Notes: generated by a model from the sequence alone, not told the origin. 16,841 bases of DNA from JBJKRF01 sp046704785 (GCA_046704785.1 JBJKRF010000022.1:1-16841); one strand, 5' to 3'; positions 6,554 through 15,022 are shown, counted from the stretch's first letter. Numbers and translations: made by a program.

Positions 6554-8164
6554 TCACGGACGGCCATAAATACTGCCGTCACCGAATTTTTGATAGAGCG
6601 GCAAGCCCTGCGTGACCATCTGATAATAAGCGGGATTGCTGCCCGAATCGAAGACGACCAGCACGGCCTTGCCCGCTTTGATGTCGTCGCGCATCTGCGC
6701 CAGATCGTCATCGAAGCTCTCGCGCGGCTGCTGGTCCACCGGATCGACCGGCGTGGGCATGATGTACGCCGAGCGGTCGGTAAGAATATAGATCGCGGTT
6801 GGGGAGTTACTGTACAGAATTGTGCCGGGCGGCAGCGCCTCCACCGCGGTGATCGTCTTGGAATTGCGCCAATGCGCGCTGGCGTAGCCCAACGCGTCAG
6901 ACTGCAAACGGTCGACGGTGCGCAGGTTGTCACCCACCGAGACGGCCATCACCGAAAGGGCCAGGATCACCGTCAGCGCCTGGAGCGGCCACTTGCCAGT
7001 ACGCCACAGCCAGAGACCCGTCATGACGAAAACAATCAACAAGGAAATATAGACCGGCGCCAGGATGCGATCCTGAAAAGGTGTGCTGGCGTCGAAGAAA
7101 CTCATGCTAAACAGGATAGCCGCCATGTAACCGAAGACGTACAAAGTAGTGGAGAAGAAGGTGGCCTGGCCCGCGGGGACACGTTCGAGCCGCCAGAGAC
7201 GCCACGCTGTGACTCCGCACCAGACGAGTAATACCAGCCCCAGGGCACCGACCACCAGAAAAGGCGTCTGCGGGACTCCGCGCGAGGCTTTCAAAATGGA
7301 GAGAACCGGCCAGGTTTCGGTAAACTTGCCGAACCAACCGGGGACGAGCCAGGCCCAAAGCTGGCTGAAACCAAAGGCAATCTTGGAGGCCAGGATGGGA
7401 TGAAAACTGAGTTCGCGGTTGGTGACGGAAAGGCCCTCGAGCTCGTTGCGCAGCGTCCAGGCCAGCAGGAAGGGTAGCGCGCCACCCAGGAATTGAAGCC
7501 CGGCAACGAACCGCGAGCGCCCGTTTTTCTCGACGATGAACAGCGCCACAAGGAAGGTCGCCAACAAGGCCAGCCCGGAGTAGCGCGTCAGATAAGCCAA
7601 TCCGCAGGCTGCGCCGGCAGCTGCCAGCCAGACCCACGACCCGGCGCGCAGGCCGAACGGCGCAGGGAATTTTTCGAAATAGAGGGAAAGTAGCAAAAAA
7701 GCCAGAAAACTGAAGAAGAAGAAGAGCGGTTCGCTCATCACCACCGCATAGACGAAAAGCAGCGTTCCGTTGGCAGCGAAAAGAAAGGCGAAGACCAAAG
7801 CCGCCATACGCGAGCGCGACATGCGCCAGACAAGCAGGCCTCCCAGAGCGGTGCCCAATCCCCACAGCAAAATGATCAGGGCCCGCGCCACGCGGAGCGG
7901 ATCGTAATGGATGAAAGCGGCGCCCGCCGCAAGGCTCAACGAAAAAAGCGGCGGGTAGTGTGTCAGCGGTTTGATCTCTCCGCCGCCCGAGGTGCGGGCG
8001 TACCCGTTCCCTTGCACAATGTTGTTCGCTGCGTCAACGTACATGGCCGAGTCGCCACTGATGCCCATTCCGGCCGGTGTGCTGACGTACAGGATTGCCA
8101 TCGCCCCGACGGAAATCAGGGCGAGAGTCAGAAAAAACAGGCTGCGCTTCAGACGATCAGACAT
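6554..8164 (-). CDS. polytopic GT-C type glycosyltransferase (ArnT/PMT-like)
   Basis: The 536-residue protein is very hydrophobic, with an N-terminal membrane segment (about 9-27) and roughly ten more up to about residue 410. It then has a soluble tail of about 120 residues. The first outer loop holds GDSAMYVDAANNI (37-49), with the acidic residue expected of GT-C transferases using polyprenyl-phosphate sugars, then HYPPLFSL (69-76). It would act on the outer face of the membrane, probably adding a sugar to a lipid, protein or glycan. The substrate is unknown. It lies 43 bases after Sat-CysC, and its ATG comes directly after a terminator-like hairpin with no ribosome binding site visible. Its stop codon lies inside the ribosome site of the SDR gene. 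Confidence 0.7.
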   Translation of the reverse strand: MSDRLKRSLFFLTLALISVGAMAILYVSTPAGMGISGDSAMYVDAANNIVQGNGYARTSGGGEIKPLTHYPPLFSLSLAAGAAFIHYDPLRVARALIILLWGLGTALGGLLVWRMSRSRMAALVFAFLFAANGTLLFVYAVVMSEPLFFFFSFLAFLLLSLYFEKFPAPFGLRAGSWVWLAAAGAACGLAYLTRYSGLALLATFLVALFIVEKNGRSRFVAGLQFLGGALPFLLAWTLRNELEGLSVTNRELSFHPILASKIAFGFSQLWAWLVPGWFGKFTETWPVLSILKASRGVPQTPFLVVGALGLVLLVWCGVTAWRLWRLERVPAGQATFFSTTLYVFGYMAAILFSMSFFDASTPFQDRILAPVYISLLIVFVMTGLWLWRTGKWPLQALTVILALSVMAVSVGDNLRTVDRLQSDALGYASAHWRNSKTITAVEALPPGTILYSNSPTAIYILTDRSAYIMPTPVDPVDQQPRESFDDDLAQMRDDIKAGKAVLVVFDSGSNPAYYQMVTQGLPLYQKFGDGSIYGRP

Positions 8165-8200
8165 GAAAGAAAAGCCGGGCAGACGGCGTATCCGCCCGGC
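8165..8200 (-). terminator. intrinsic terminator or attenuator after Sat-CysC
   Basis: On the minus strand a perfect 7-bp stem GCCGGGC / GCCCGGC (8194-8200 and 8174-8180, 13-base loop) is followed by TTTTCTTTC. It lies seven bases past the Sat-CysC stop and ends directly at the ATG of the next gene. It could end or reduce transcription into the glycan genes. An alternative inner stem, GGCG/CGCC (8185-8188 with 8193-8196), is possible. Confidence 0.6.
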
Positions 8201-8207
8201 ACGAGGA

Positions 8208-9932
8208 CTACACTTTCTCGAGAAAACCCTGTTCTTCGAGATAAGCGACGATTTGGCGGGCGTTCGTTTCGGGAGAGGAACCGTAGCCTTGCAAAGTCAG
8301 TTCGGGCGAGATGGGGGGTTCGTACGGGTCGTCGATGCCGGTGAAGCCCATCGGTTTGCCGTCGGCCACAGCCTGGCGCGCCTTGGCGTACAAACCTTTT
8401 ACGTCACGTTGCTCACACACTTCGACGGGCGTGTCCATGTACACCATGATGAAGTTGTCGCCGACCATCTTGCGGGCTTCTTCGCGCGCCGAACGGTACG
8501 GACTGATGGCGGCGCAGATGACGGCGCCGCCGTGGCGCGCAATCTCACCGGCCACGAATCCGATGCGCAGAATGTTGGTGTCGCGGTCTTGCTTGCTGAA
8601 TCCCAGGCCTTTGGACAGGTGCGTGCGCACCACGTCGCCATCCAGGATGGTGGCTTCGCGTCCGCGTTCGAGCAACAGTTCGGTCAACACCTGGGTAGTG
8701 GCCGATTTCCCGGCCCCGCTCAAGCCCGTAAACCAGACGCAGAAGCCCTGTTTGTGGCGCGGCGGATACATCTGGCGCAGGATTTCGGCCGTCTCAGGGC
8801 GAGTGAACCATTCGGGCAGCAATTTACCCTTGGCAAGGTAATCGTTGCGCACCTGCGTTCCGGAGATGTTGAGCGTTTTCGCCCCTTCGGGCACATCCTT
8901 GGCCTCCACGTAGCGCTCCTCGTCGGGGAGGTAGACCAGCACCTCGAAGGGCACCATCTTGACGCCCAGCTCTGACTCGTACTTGCTCATGTTTTCCTGG
9001 GCATCGTACGGCCCGTAGAACGGTTTGCCGGTTGAGTTGTTGCCAGGGCCGGCGTGGTCGCGCCCTACGACGAAATGATTCGCGCCGTGATTGCGGCGAA
9101 TGATTGCATGCAAAAGCACTTCTTTGGGCCCGGCCATACGCATGGCCAGCGGCAACAAGCTCAACGCAGTGTTGTTTTTGTCGTAGTAGTTATCGACCAG
9201 GGCTTTATAGATGCGCACACGGGTGTAATGATCCACGTCACCGGGCTTGGTCATGCCCACCACCGGATGGATCAACAGCGACCCACCGACTTTGGCCGCC
9301 GCCCGTTTCGTCAGCTCTTCGTGGATACGATGCAGCGGGTTGCGCGTCTGGAAAGCGACGACGTTATCGTTGCCCATCTGCGCCAGGATGTCGCGCACCT
9401 CGGACGGCGTGCGGCGCAGTTCGACGAAATCGTAATACTTGGGCATGTTCAGCACCTTCAGGGGCCCTGAGATGCACACTTTGCCCCAACGCGCCATCTC
9501 AGGGATCATCGGATGCTTGGTATCGTTCGTTCCATAGGCCAGGCGCGCCTCGGTTTCAGGGTCCCAGTGATAGACCTCGTCGAGCGTCATGATGGCGACA
9601 ACGTCGTTGTTGGCATTTCGTAAAACGATGTCTTCGCCTACCGTGGGCAATTCCTTTGGATCGACGGTCAGGGTAATGGGCAACGGCCAAAACGTCCCGT
9701 TCGACAGGCGCATATCGTGTAAAACCCGCTCATAATCCGCCTTTCCCATAAAAGTGGTCAGGGGAGAAAATCCGCCATTCGCCATTAACTCCAGGTCGCA
9801 CAGGTTGCGCATACTGATCTTGATGGAGGGAAGTTGGGCGGTGCGAGCGAGCAGTTCCTCGCGCTCCTCACCGGTGACGACCAGATTGACCAATTCGCCG
9901 CCGTAAGGAGCGATAAGATTGGCTTTTTTCAT
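8208..9932 (-). CDS. bifunctional sulfate adenylyltransferase / adenylylsulfate kinase
   Basis: The fusion turns sulfate into APS and then PAPS, the donor for sulfotransferases, in the cytoplasm. Residues 1-390 are ATP sulfurylase, with QTRNPLHRIH (195-204), GRDHAGPG (290-297) and ISGTQVR (356-362). Residues 395-574 are APS kinase, with P-loop GLSGAGKS (403-410), DGDVVR (431-436), ISPYRSARE (476-484) and the lid segment KGLYAKAR (512-519). Both active sites look complete. The frame could begin at a GTG (9968) or ATG (9956). The ATG at 9932 is preferred because AGGAG lies seven bases before it and the family starts here (MKKANLIAPYGG). A TATAAT with extended TGn stands about 45 bases upstream. 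Two sulfotransferase genes nearby point to glycan sulfation more than cysteine synthesis, as no PAPS reductase is present. Confidence 0.93.
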   Translation of the reverse strand: MKKANLIAPYGGELVNLVVTGEEREELLARTAQLPSIKISMRNLCDLELMANGGFSPLTTFMGKADYERVLHDMRLSNGTFWPLPITLTVDPKELPTVGEDIVLRNANNDVVAIMTLDEVYHWDPETEARLAYGTNDTKHPMIPEMARWGKVCISGPLKVLNMPKYYDFVELRRTPSEVRDILAQMGNDNVVAFQTRNPLHRIHEELTKRAAAKVGGSLLIHPVVGMTKPGDVDHYTRVRIYKALVDNYYDKNNTALSLLPLAMRMAGPKEVLLHAIIRRNHGANHFVVGRDHAGPGNNSTGKPFYGPYDAQENMSKYESELGVKMVPFEVLVYLPDEERYVEAKDVPEGAKTLNISGTQVRNDYLAKGKLLPEWFTRPETAEILRQMYPPRHKQGFCVWFTGLSGAGKSATTQVLTELLLERGREATILDGDVVRTHLSKGLGFSKQDRDTNILRIGFVAGEIARHGGAVICAAISPYRSAREEARKMVGDNFIMVYMDTPVEVCEQRDVKGLYAKARQAVADGKPMGFTGIDDPYEPPISPELTLQGYGSSPETNARQIVAYLEEQGFLEKV

Positions 9933-9976
9933 TACAGCACTCCTATATTCAATCATTGAATTTTGCACAAGCCGCT

Positions 9977-9985
9977 ATTATAGCA
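9977..9985 (-). promoter_or_regulatory. extended -10 promoter for Sat-CysC
   Basis: TGCTATAAT on the minus strand is a perfect extended -10 element. No good -35 box is seen at the usual distance. Transcription would begin near 9970 and give a leader of about 38 bases before the ATG at 9932. The rest of the divergent gap to 10207 holds no gene I can support. For the plus-strand gene only a weak TATGAT (10190-10195) preceded by TTGGGC at 19 bases is seen. Confidence 0.45.
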
Positions 9986-10207
9986 TCATTGACCGGCTCC
10001 GTTCGATGCTTTTTGGGGTTCATTGGGAATCTGTGGGATGAAACGGATTTGCAGGGATACGGCTGGGCCAGAGTATCCATTCATGCCTACCCCCAAAGAC
10101 CAACAAAATTCTCCTGGAGAAGCGGGGTACGATTCCACGAGAGGAAAAATAAAACATGATATATTTGGGCAGGTAAGGTCATCATTTCCTATGATTATTT
10201 TTCAGGC

Positions 10208-12256
10208 ATGCCCTCGAAGATGAAGCAATTTCTCCTCAAAACGTTCAAAAACGAATTATTTGGTTCCCTTGCCCTTTTATTCCTGGTTGCCCTGCTTACT
10301 TACGGCATCGGAATCCCCAAGCTTGGCTACTATTATGATGACTGGTATGTGCTTTGGTCGGGCGCTGCGCGGGGAACATCCAGTTTTCTGACGTTATTCA
10401 GCACAGATCGTCCATTTATTGGGGTCATTTATTCCTATCTGTACGGCGTGTTGGGTGATCATCTCCTTCTCTGGCACTTGTACGCCCTGCTCTGGCGTTA
10501 TATCGGCGCATTGGCCTTCTTCTGGATCCTTCGTATTCTATGGCCAAAGCAAAAATATATCACGACCCTGATGACTGTGCTGTTCATCGTCTACCCCGGC
10601 TTTCTCTCACAGCCAGACGCCGCCACCAAACAAAACCAACTGTTCGGGTTTGGGACCGCACTGCTTTCGATTGCGTTCATGCTCCAGGGCTTGAGAACGA
10701 ATACCCGGGTGGGGAAACTTCTCTGTAGCCTGATTTCCGTGATTCTGGCTGCGAATTACCTGTTTATTTACGAATATATGATCGGCCTCGAGGCGATGCG
10801 CCTGGCATTGCTGGGCTTTGCCTTATTCCAGGCCGGATTCAAAGAAGCACGTACTTTGCTCAAAGAGATTGCCAAAAAGTGGTGGCCTTACCCTGTGGTG
10901 ATGGCCGGCTTTTTGTATTGGCGGTTGTTCATTTTTGACAGCAAGCGGAATGCAACCAACGTTGGCAACTTGATGTTCAATTATCGCAGCGACCTGGTGA
11001 ACATGTCTCTGCGTCTGGTCTTTGAATCTTTTAAAGATTTTTTGAACGCCACACTCTTTGCCTGGTTTGTACAACCCTTCCACCTGATCGCCAGTGCAGA
11101 TTACACGAGTCTTGTCTTGGGGATAGGAATCGCTGGCATCGTCATTGGCTTGACCTGGTTGTATATCTCCCTGTTCAAGAAGTGGTGGGGCGCTGAACCC
11201 CACGAGGCAGGTTCGCCGCCTGCCCTGATCAAAAACTTTCTTTGGATCGGCGCCCTGGTTACCTTATTCGCGGTTGCTCCTGTCGTCCTGGCCGACAGAG
11301 GCTTCGATCCCACAGACGCTTATAAGAGCTATGGCCTGCACCCAATGGGCGGCGTCATCCTGTTCGTCATCGGCTTCATCTTGATGCTCAAACCGAAATT
11401 CCGCAATCTGGTTTTGTTTATCCTGATTGGCATCTCCGTTTCGACCCAGTTTTTGAACACAGTCAATTGGGAAAGGTACTGGGATTATCAACGTGAGACC
11501 TGGTGGCAGCTCACCTGGCGGGCACCTGACATAAGGAACAATACCCTGCTGATGACTTACTTCTCCGTCGATTTTGCACTACAGCAGGATTATGAAACCT
11601 GGGGACCTGTAAACTTAATTTACCGTCCCGGGCCGGAACAATACCCGCAAATTCAGGCGGAGATTCTCAACCAGGATACCGCCTTCAACGTCCTGCGGGG
11701 AGACGTCTTGGACAAGCACATGCGCGATGTCTGGCTGCACCGCGATTTCACCAAATTACTCTTGATCAGCCTGCCATCGAACGATTCTTGTATCCACGTG
11801 ATCGATGGAGCGCTGCCAATTTACTCAGAAAACGAGTCGCTGCTGGTCGAAAGCGTAGGTAGCCACTCCAACCTCAAGCGGATTATTACGGACGGCAAGT
11901 CGCCCGTGCCTCCCGCCGACATTTTCGGCGCTGAACCGGCACATGGCTGGTGTTATTACTACCAGAAAGCCTCCCTGGCGCGTCAAGAAGGAGACTGGAG
12001 CACAATTGGCCGATTGTACGATGAGACCGTCGCCCAGGGGCTTGACGCTGGCGACAAGTCTGAGCTATTCCCGTTCATCGAGGGACTCGTCAACTTGGGT
12101 CGCTATAACGACGCACAGACCTTGGTAAACGCCCAGATCAAAGGAGACGAAAACCTGAATTTTCAGCTATGCCAGGCGCTGGCCAAAGACCCCGGATATC
12201 CGCCAGAATTTCACTACAACTACGCGATGCTCCACCAAATTTTATGTGCGCCATAA
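10208..12256 (+). CDS. large polytopic membrane protein, GT-C glycosyltransferase-like, with repeat-like C-terminal tail
   Basis: The 682-residue protein has about ten to eleven membrane segments in residues 18-420. A soluble domain of about 260 residues follows. The first outer loop has YYYDDWYVLW (41-50), an acidic pair placed as in GT-C sugar transferases that use polyprenyl-linked donors. The C-terminal part (about 580-680) contains WCYYYQKASLARQEGDWS and a helix-turn-helix layout resembling TPR repeats. I remember similar tails in Chloroflexota membrane proteins. It is the only complete plus-strand gene and sits between two leftward gene groups. Its 3' end is 18 bases from that of the Gfo/Idh gene. 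The start is uncertain: ATG 10208 and ATG 10220 are both possible, and neither has a strong ribosome site. The catalytic role is inference. Confidence 0.65.
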   Translation: MPSKMKQFLLKTFKNELFGSLALLFLVALLTYGIGIPKLGYYYDDWYVLWSGAARGTSSFLTLFSTDRPFIGVIYSYLYGVLGDHLLLWHLYALLWRYIGALAFFWILRILWPKQKYITTLMTVLFIVYPGFLSQPDAATKQNQLFGFGTALLSIAFMLQGLRTNTRVGKLLCSLISVILAANYLFIYEYMIGLEAMRLALLGFALFQAGFKEARTLLKEIAKKWWPYPVVMAGFLYWRLFIFDSKRNATNVGNLMFNYRSDLVNMSLRLVFESFKDFLNATLFAWFVQPFHLIASADYTSLVLGIGIAGIVIGLTWLYISLFKKWWGAEPHEAGSPPALIKNFLWIGALVTLFAVAPVVLADRGFDPTDAYKSYGLHPMGGVILFVIGFILMLKPKFRNLVLFILIGISVSTQFLNTVNWERYWDYQRETWWQLTWRAPDIRNNTLLMTYFSVDFALQQDYETWGPVNLIYRPGPEQYPQIQAEILNQDTAFNVLRGDVLDKHMRDVWLHRDFTKLLLISLPSNDSCIHVIDGALPIYSENESLLVESVGSHSNLKRIITDGKSPVPPADIFGAEPAHGWCYYYQKASLARQEGDWSTIGRLYDETVAQGLDAGDKSELFPFIEGLVNLGRYNDAQTLVNAQIKGDENLNFQLCQALAKDPGYPPEFHYNYAMLHQILCAP

Positions 12257-12274
12257 AATAAAGCGGATCTGGAG

Positions 12275-13303
12275 TCATTGGTTGCCTGGAATTTGCAGGG
12301 AGGACAATTTGAAATTCTTCGCCGCCAGAGCCAACTCCAGCGCCCGGACGCCATCCTCCAGCCCACAGATGGGATCGGCCTCCCCGCGAGCAACTGCCAG
12401 AAAATGCTGCATCTGCGCCACGAAAAGCTGGTTCCGTTCCCACCCCTCCGCCAGGGGATACTGTTCCAGAACCGTGTCGCCCGGCTGCACGCTGATCGTC
12501 CCGAACGTATCCGACATACGATAAAACTGTAGCGTGCCGTCGGCGTTATCCCAACGCAGGGTTCCATTCATTCCCACAATTTCCAACCGGTGAACAGGCG
12601 GGCGCTGGATGTAGTTGAGATGCACGCCGCCAAGCGCTCCACTGACAAATTTCAGCCCAATCTCGGCCACGTCCTCCACGTCGAGTTCCAAGGGTGAGAT
12701 ATGCCCCTGGAACGCCCATAACGACTCCACCTCGCCCAGCAAATAACGCAAATAATCAAGCGGATGCGTCAACGTGACGATTACGCCGCCGCCCAGGTCC
12801 GCGCGGGCCGCGTAGCTCTGGCGATAATTCTCCCAGGGGTGCCAGTTGGGCAGATATTCGCCCCAGTGCGCATGGACGGCCAGCACCTTGCCAATGGCGC
12901 TGCTCTCGATCAGTTCCTTGGCTTTATTCAATGTGGGATGATAACGGAACTGGAATCCGACCAGCACTTTGCTGCCGCTTTTCGCCACGGCGCGGCGTAA
13001 CTCTGCCACGCGGGATAAATCTTCGGCGACGGGCTTCTCCAGCAGAATGGCGCAGCCGCTCTCCGCCGCCGGAATCGCCACATCCATGTGTAACGCCGTC
13101 GGGTTGGAGACGATGACCGCCTCGGGCTTATGTTTCTTCACCGCATGGACAAAATCCGTCTCGACGGGATAACCCACCAATTCGTCGTCGGGGAGGGTGG
13201 CTTTGTGCGTGCGGTAGAGCACGAGGTCTCGCTCGCCCAGGGCAACGAGGTTGCGGAAATGACGACGCCCAATCGAACCAAGACCAGCAATCAGAATCTT
13301 CAT
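12275..13303 (-). CDS. Gfo/Idh/MocA family oxidoreductase
   Basis: A 342-residue NAD(P)-dependent sugar oxidoreductase. The N-terminal Rossmann fold has AGLGSIGRRH (6-15), and the family hallmark EKP is at 89-91 (LLEKPVAEDL). The C-terminal sugar-binding half contains GFQFRYHP (116-123) and GGGVIVTLTHPLDYL (171-185), whose histidine (H180) corresponds to the usual catalytic position. It probably oxidises or reduces a sugar or nucleotide sugar, and enzymes of this family occur in nonulosonic-acid and capsule clusters. The ATG at 13303 is supported by GGAG seven bases upstream and lies one base after the TGA of the sulfotransferase, so the two are co-transcribed and probably coupled. The substrate is unknown. 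Confidence 0.85.
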   Translation of the reverse strand: MKILIAGLGSIGRRHFRNLVALGERDLVLYRTHKATLPDDELVGYPVETDFVHAVKKHKPEAVIVSNPTALHMDVAIPAAESGCAILLEKPVAEDLSRVAELRRAVAKSGSKVLVGFQFRYHPTLNKAKELIESSAIGKVLAVHAHWGEYLPNWHPWENYRQSYAARADLGGGVIVTLTHPLDYLRYLLGEVESLWAFQGHISPLELDVEDVAEIGLKFVSGALGGVHLNYIQRPPVHRLEIVGMNGTLRWDNADGTLQFYRMSDTFGTISVQPGDTVLEQYPLAEGWERNQLFVAQMQHFLAVARGEADPICGLEDGVRALELALAAKNFKLSSLQIPGNQ

Positions 13304-13304
13304 T

Positions 13305-14336
13305 TCACCACTCCATCGAACGCTCGTATCCCCATGTCACCAACATCGCGCCGGCCACTTCTTTGAAAAGTTGCCGGTCATGTTCGGTGAACATGTCGCG
13401 CCAGTTGCCGGCTTTGCCTTTGGGCAAAAACGAGGCGATGGAACCGTTGCGCTGCGCCTGCCAGGTCTCATCGAGGTTCTGGCCCATTTCCTGCTGGATA
13501 GCTGTCTCCAGGGTCAAGTCGGCCTGGACGCCCAGAAACGTCCATAGTTTTTGCAGTACGGTGAACGGCTGGGAAAGCAAGTCCTCGTAGCGCAGGGAGA
13601 AGTAGCGTTCGCCGTACAGCCGTCGCCCTTCGGCGTCGATCTCCGCCAGATCCTCCATCCAACGTTTTCCCACACGGCGGATGAAAGCCTCGCTAAAGAT
13701 TGAGCGACGGCCATCCGCAAAAGGCGCCTGATCGGCCTGCAAATCGGCAAGGATGCGCTTGTCTTCGGCGGTCAGATATTTCGACTCTTCGACGAAGTTG
13801 CGGAAGCGCTCCGAGAGCAACACGTCCCGCCCGTCGCGGACGATGTAGACCAGCGAAGCATCTGGGTAGAGCTTGTACATCTCGCGCACCGCCTGCCCGT
13901 GGAGGTTGGACGAGGGGCTTTTGTCGCCGACGATGCGTTTCCCCTCGCGGACGGCCTCCCGCTCCATGATGAAATCGGCGGCAGCGCGCAACACCAATGG
14001 CGACAGGTCGCGTCCCTGGTTCCAGCGGTTGGACCTGCGCCCAAGCCACTCTTCCACTTCAGACGAATCCACCAGCGACTTGAGCAGCGGCGCGCGCGTG
14101 AAGAAGTGCGCCTGGTAGTTGCAATGTACTTCAGGGTGCAGGCGGACAAGACGCATAAGCAGCGTGGTGCCGGAACGTGCGTGTCCGAGCAGAAAAAACT
14201 TCTCGCGTGGAAAGAACTGCCTGACTTCGGCGATCTCGTCGGCAGTGAGGGCGGGGATTTCAGCGCGTTTGTGAGCCACCTTTTCGCCTTTGAGCAAAAT
14301 GCGGCCAGCGGTTTTAAAGCGGGAGAAAAAGTTCAT
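13305..14336 (-). CDS. PAPS-dependent sulfotransferase (second copy, different subtype)
   Basis: A 343-residue sulfotransferase with the PAPS 5'-phosphosulfate loop GHARSGTTLL (51-60), the 3'-phosphate motif VYIVRDGRDVLLS (163-175), RYEDLL (249-254) and the C-terminal GKAGNWRDMF (307-316). The last 37 residues parallel those of the protein at 2002-2856, but the N-terminal loop (ARSGTTLL versus PKSGSHLL) and the acceptor region differ, so it probably sulfates another acceptor. It is the first gene of a two-gene unit with the Gfo/Idh oxidoreductase. The ATG at 14336 has no clear ribosome site. A bare TATAAT (14418-14423) lies about 80 bases upstream. No membrane segment is visible. Confidence 0.85.
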   Translation of the reverse strand: MNFFSRFKTAGRILLKGEKVAHKRAEIPALTADEIAEVRQFFPREKFFLLGHARSGTTLLMRLVRLHPEVHCNYQAHFFTRAPLLKSLVDSSEVEEWLGRRSNRWNQGRDLSPLVLRAAADFIMEREAVREGKRIVGDKSPSSNLHGQAVREMYKLYPDASLVYIVRDGRDVLLSERFRNFVEESKYLTAEDKRILADLQADQAPFADGRRSIFSEAFIRRVGKRWMEDLAEIDAEGRRLYGERYFSLRYEDLLSQPFTVLQKLWTFLGVQADLTLETAIQQEMGQNLDETWQAQRNGSIASFLPKGKAGNWRDMFTEHDRQLFKEVAGAMLVTWGYERSMEW

Positions 14337-14417
14337 ACCTGGTATCTTGATGACCCGAATATTATGAAGGCCTTGGCGGTCTTCACTTGTGATCGGTAAT
14401 CGCCGACATGCGCCGGT

Positions 14418-14423
14418 ATTATA
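14418..14423 (-). promoter_or_regulatory. possible -10 box for the sulfotransferase/oxidoreductase pair
   Basis: A perfect TATAAT reads leftward in the 117-base gap before the sulfotransferase ATG. No matching -35 box or extended TGn is seen, so it rests on the hexamer alone. Confidence 0.25.
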
Positions 14424-14453
14424 CCCAAGGGCATGATATAACGCGCCAGAATA

Positions 14454-14885
14454 TTAACGTTTCCAGTTCAACATTACCAGGCCCACCAGGCAAACCAGGA
14501 TGCCGAGCAGGTTCACCCAGTTCAACTTGTCTCTGAACACGAAGAGCGCCACCGGCACGAGCCCCAAGGAGGCTGCCACGTTGACCAGCACCGCTGCCAG
14601 GCCAATATTCCAACCGGCGCGATACGCCAGCAGGAACCCGACCTCCAGCCCGACGATGGAGGCCGCCAAAAGATAACTGGCCCAGTTCAACTGCCGGACT
14701 TCGGCCAGGAAGCCAAGTTTGGTCGGGATGAAAAAAGACAGAATCAGAGTCAGGCAAAAGGCGACGGCGTACGTCGCCATGACGGAAACAGCCGGGTTGA
14801 CATCTGCCGGGGTGCTTTTCTGACTGAAGTGATACAACATGCTGGAAACGATCGCCAGTGAGATGGAGAAATAAAAGAGAAACAT
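14454..14885 (-). CDS. small EamA/DMT-superfamily membrane protein
   Basis: The 143-residue protein is made of four hydrophobic segments, roughly at 1-20, 32-52, 65-85 and 90-140, the last one split by FRDKLNW. This is the layout of single-domain EamA or small DMT transporters. The motif SQKSTPADVNPAVSVM after the first segment and the closing GILVCLVGLVMLNWKR are typical. Such proteins work as dimers. Some relatives flip lipid-linked sugars (ArnE/ArnF), which would suit the neighbouring glycan genes, but that is inference. The start is uncertain: ATG 14885 is chosen, ATG 14903 or TTG 14915 would extend it by six or ten residues, and none has a convincing ribosome site. It lies 98 bases or more beyond the aquaporin terminator. 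Confidence 0.7.
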   Translation of the reverse strand: MFLFYFSISLAIVSSMLYHFSQKSTPADVNPAVSVMATYAVAFCLTLILSFFIPTKLGFLAEVRQLNWASYLLAASIVGLEVGFLLAYRAGWNIGLAAVLVNVAASLGLVPVALFVFRDKLNWVNLLGILVCLVGLVMLNWKR

Positions 14886-14963
14886 ATTCCGTTTTCCAAT
14901 CATCGGATCATCCAATCATCCTTGGACTATTCGTCTGGCACATGGCTTATTGTATAGCAAATA

Positions 14964-15001
14964 AACGCAAACAGGCGGGCATTCTTCTAAGAATGCCCGC
15001 C
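14964..15001 (-). terminator. intrinsic terminator after the aquaporin gene
   Basis: A perfect 13-bp inverted repeat, GGCGGGCATTCTT with AAGAATGCCCGCC (14974-14986 and 14989-15001, two bases between), starts 21 bases past the aquaporin stop. On the minus strand it is followed by a T-rich tail (TGTTTGCGTTTATTTGC). On the plus strand no T-run follows, so it serves the leftward transcript. Confidence 0.75.
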
Positions 15002-15022
15002 CGCATTAAAGGACTCAGACCA

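Noticed and set aside
7971..8975. 334-codon plus-strand open frame
   Set aside because: It is antisense to Sat-CysC and the GT-C gene, with no recognisable motif and no ribosome site.
10023..10061. GGGATGAAACGGATTTGCAGGGAT-like stretch as a dispersed repeat
   Set aside because: It resembles common intergenic repeats I remember from related genomes, but only one copy is in the window, so a repeat cannot be shown.
10156..10176. six-codon upstream ORF (MIYLGR) before the plus-strand membrane protein
   Set aside because: The ribosome-site spacing (about 11 bases) is poor and nothing links it to regulation.
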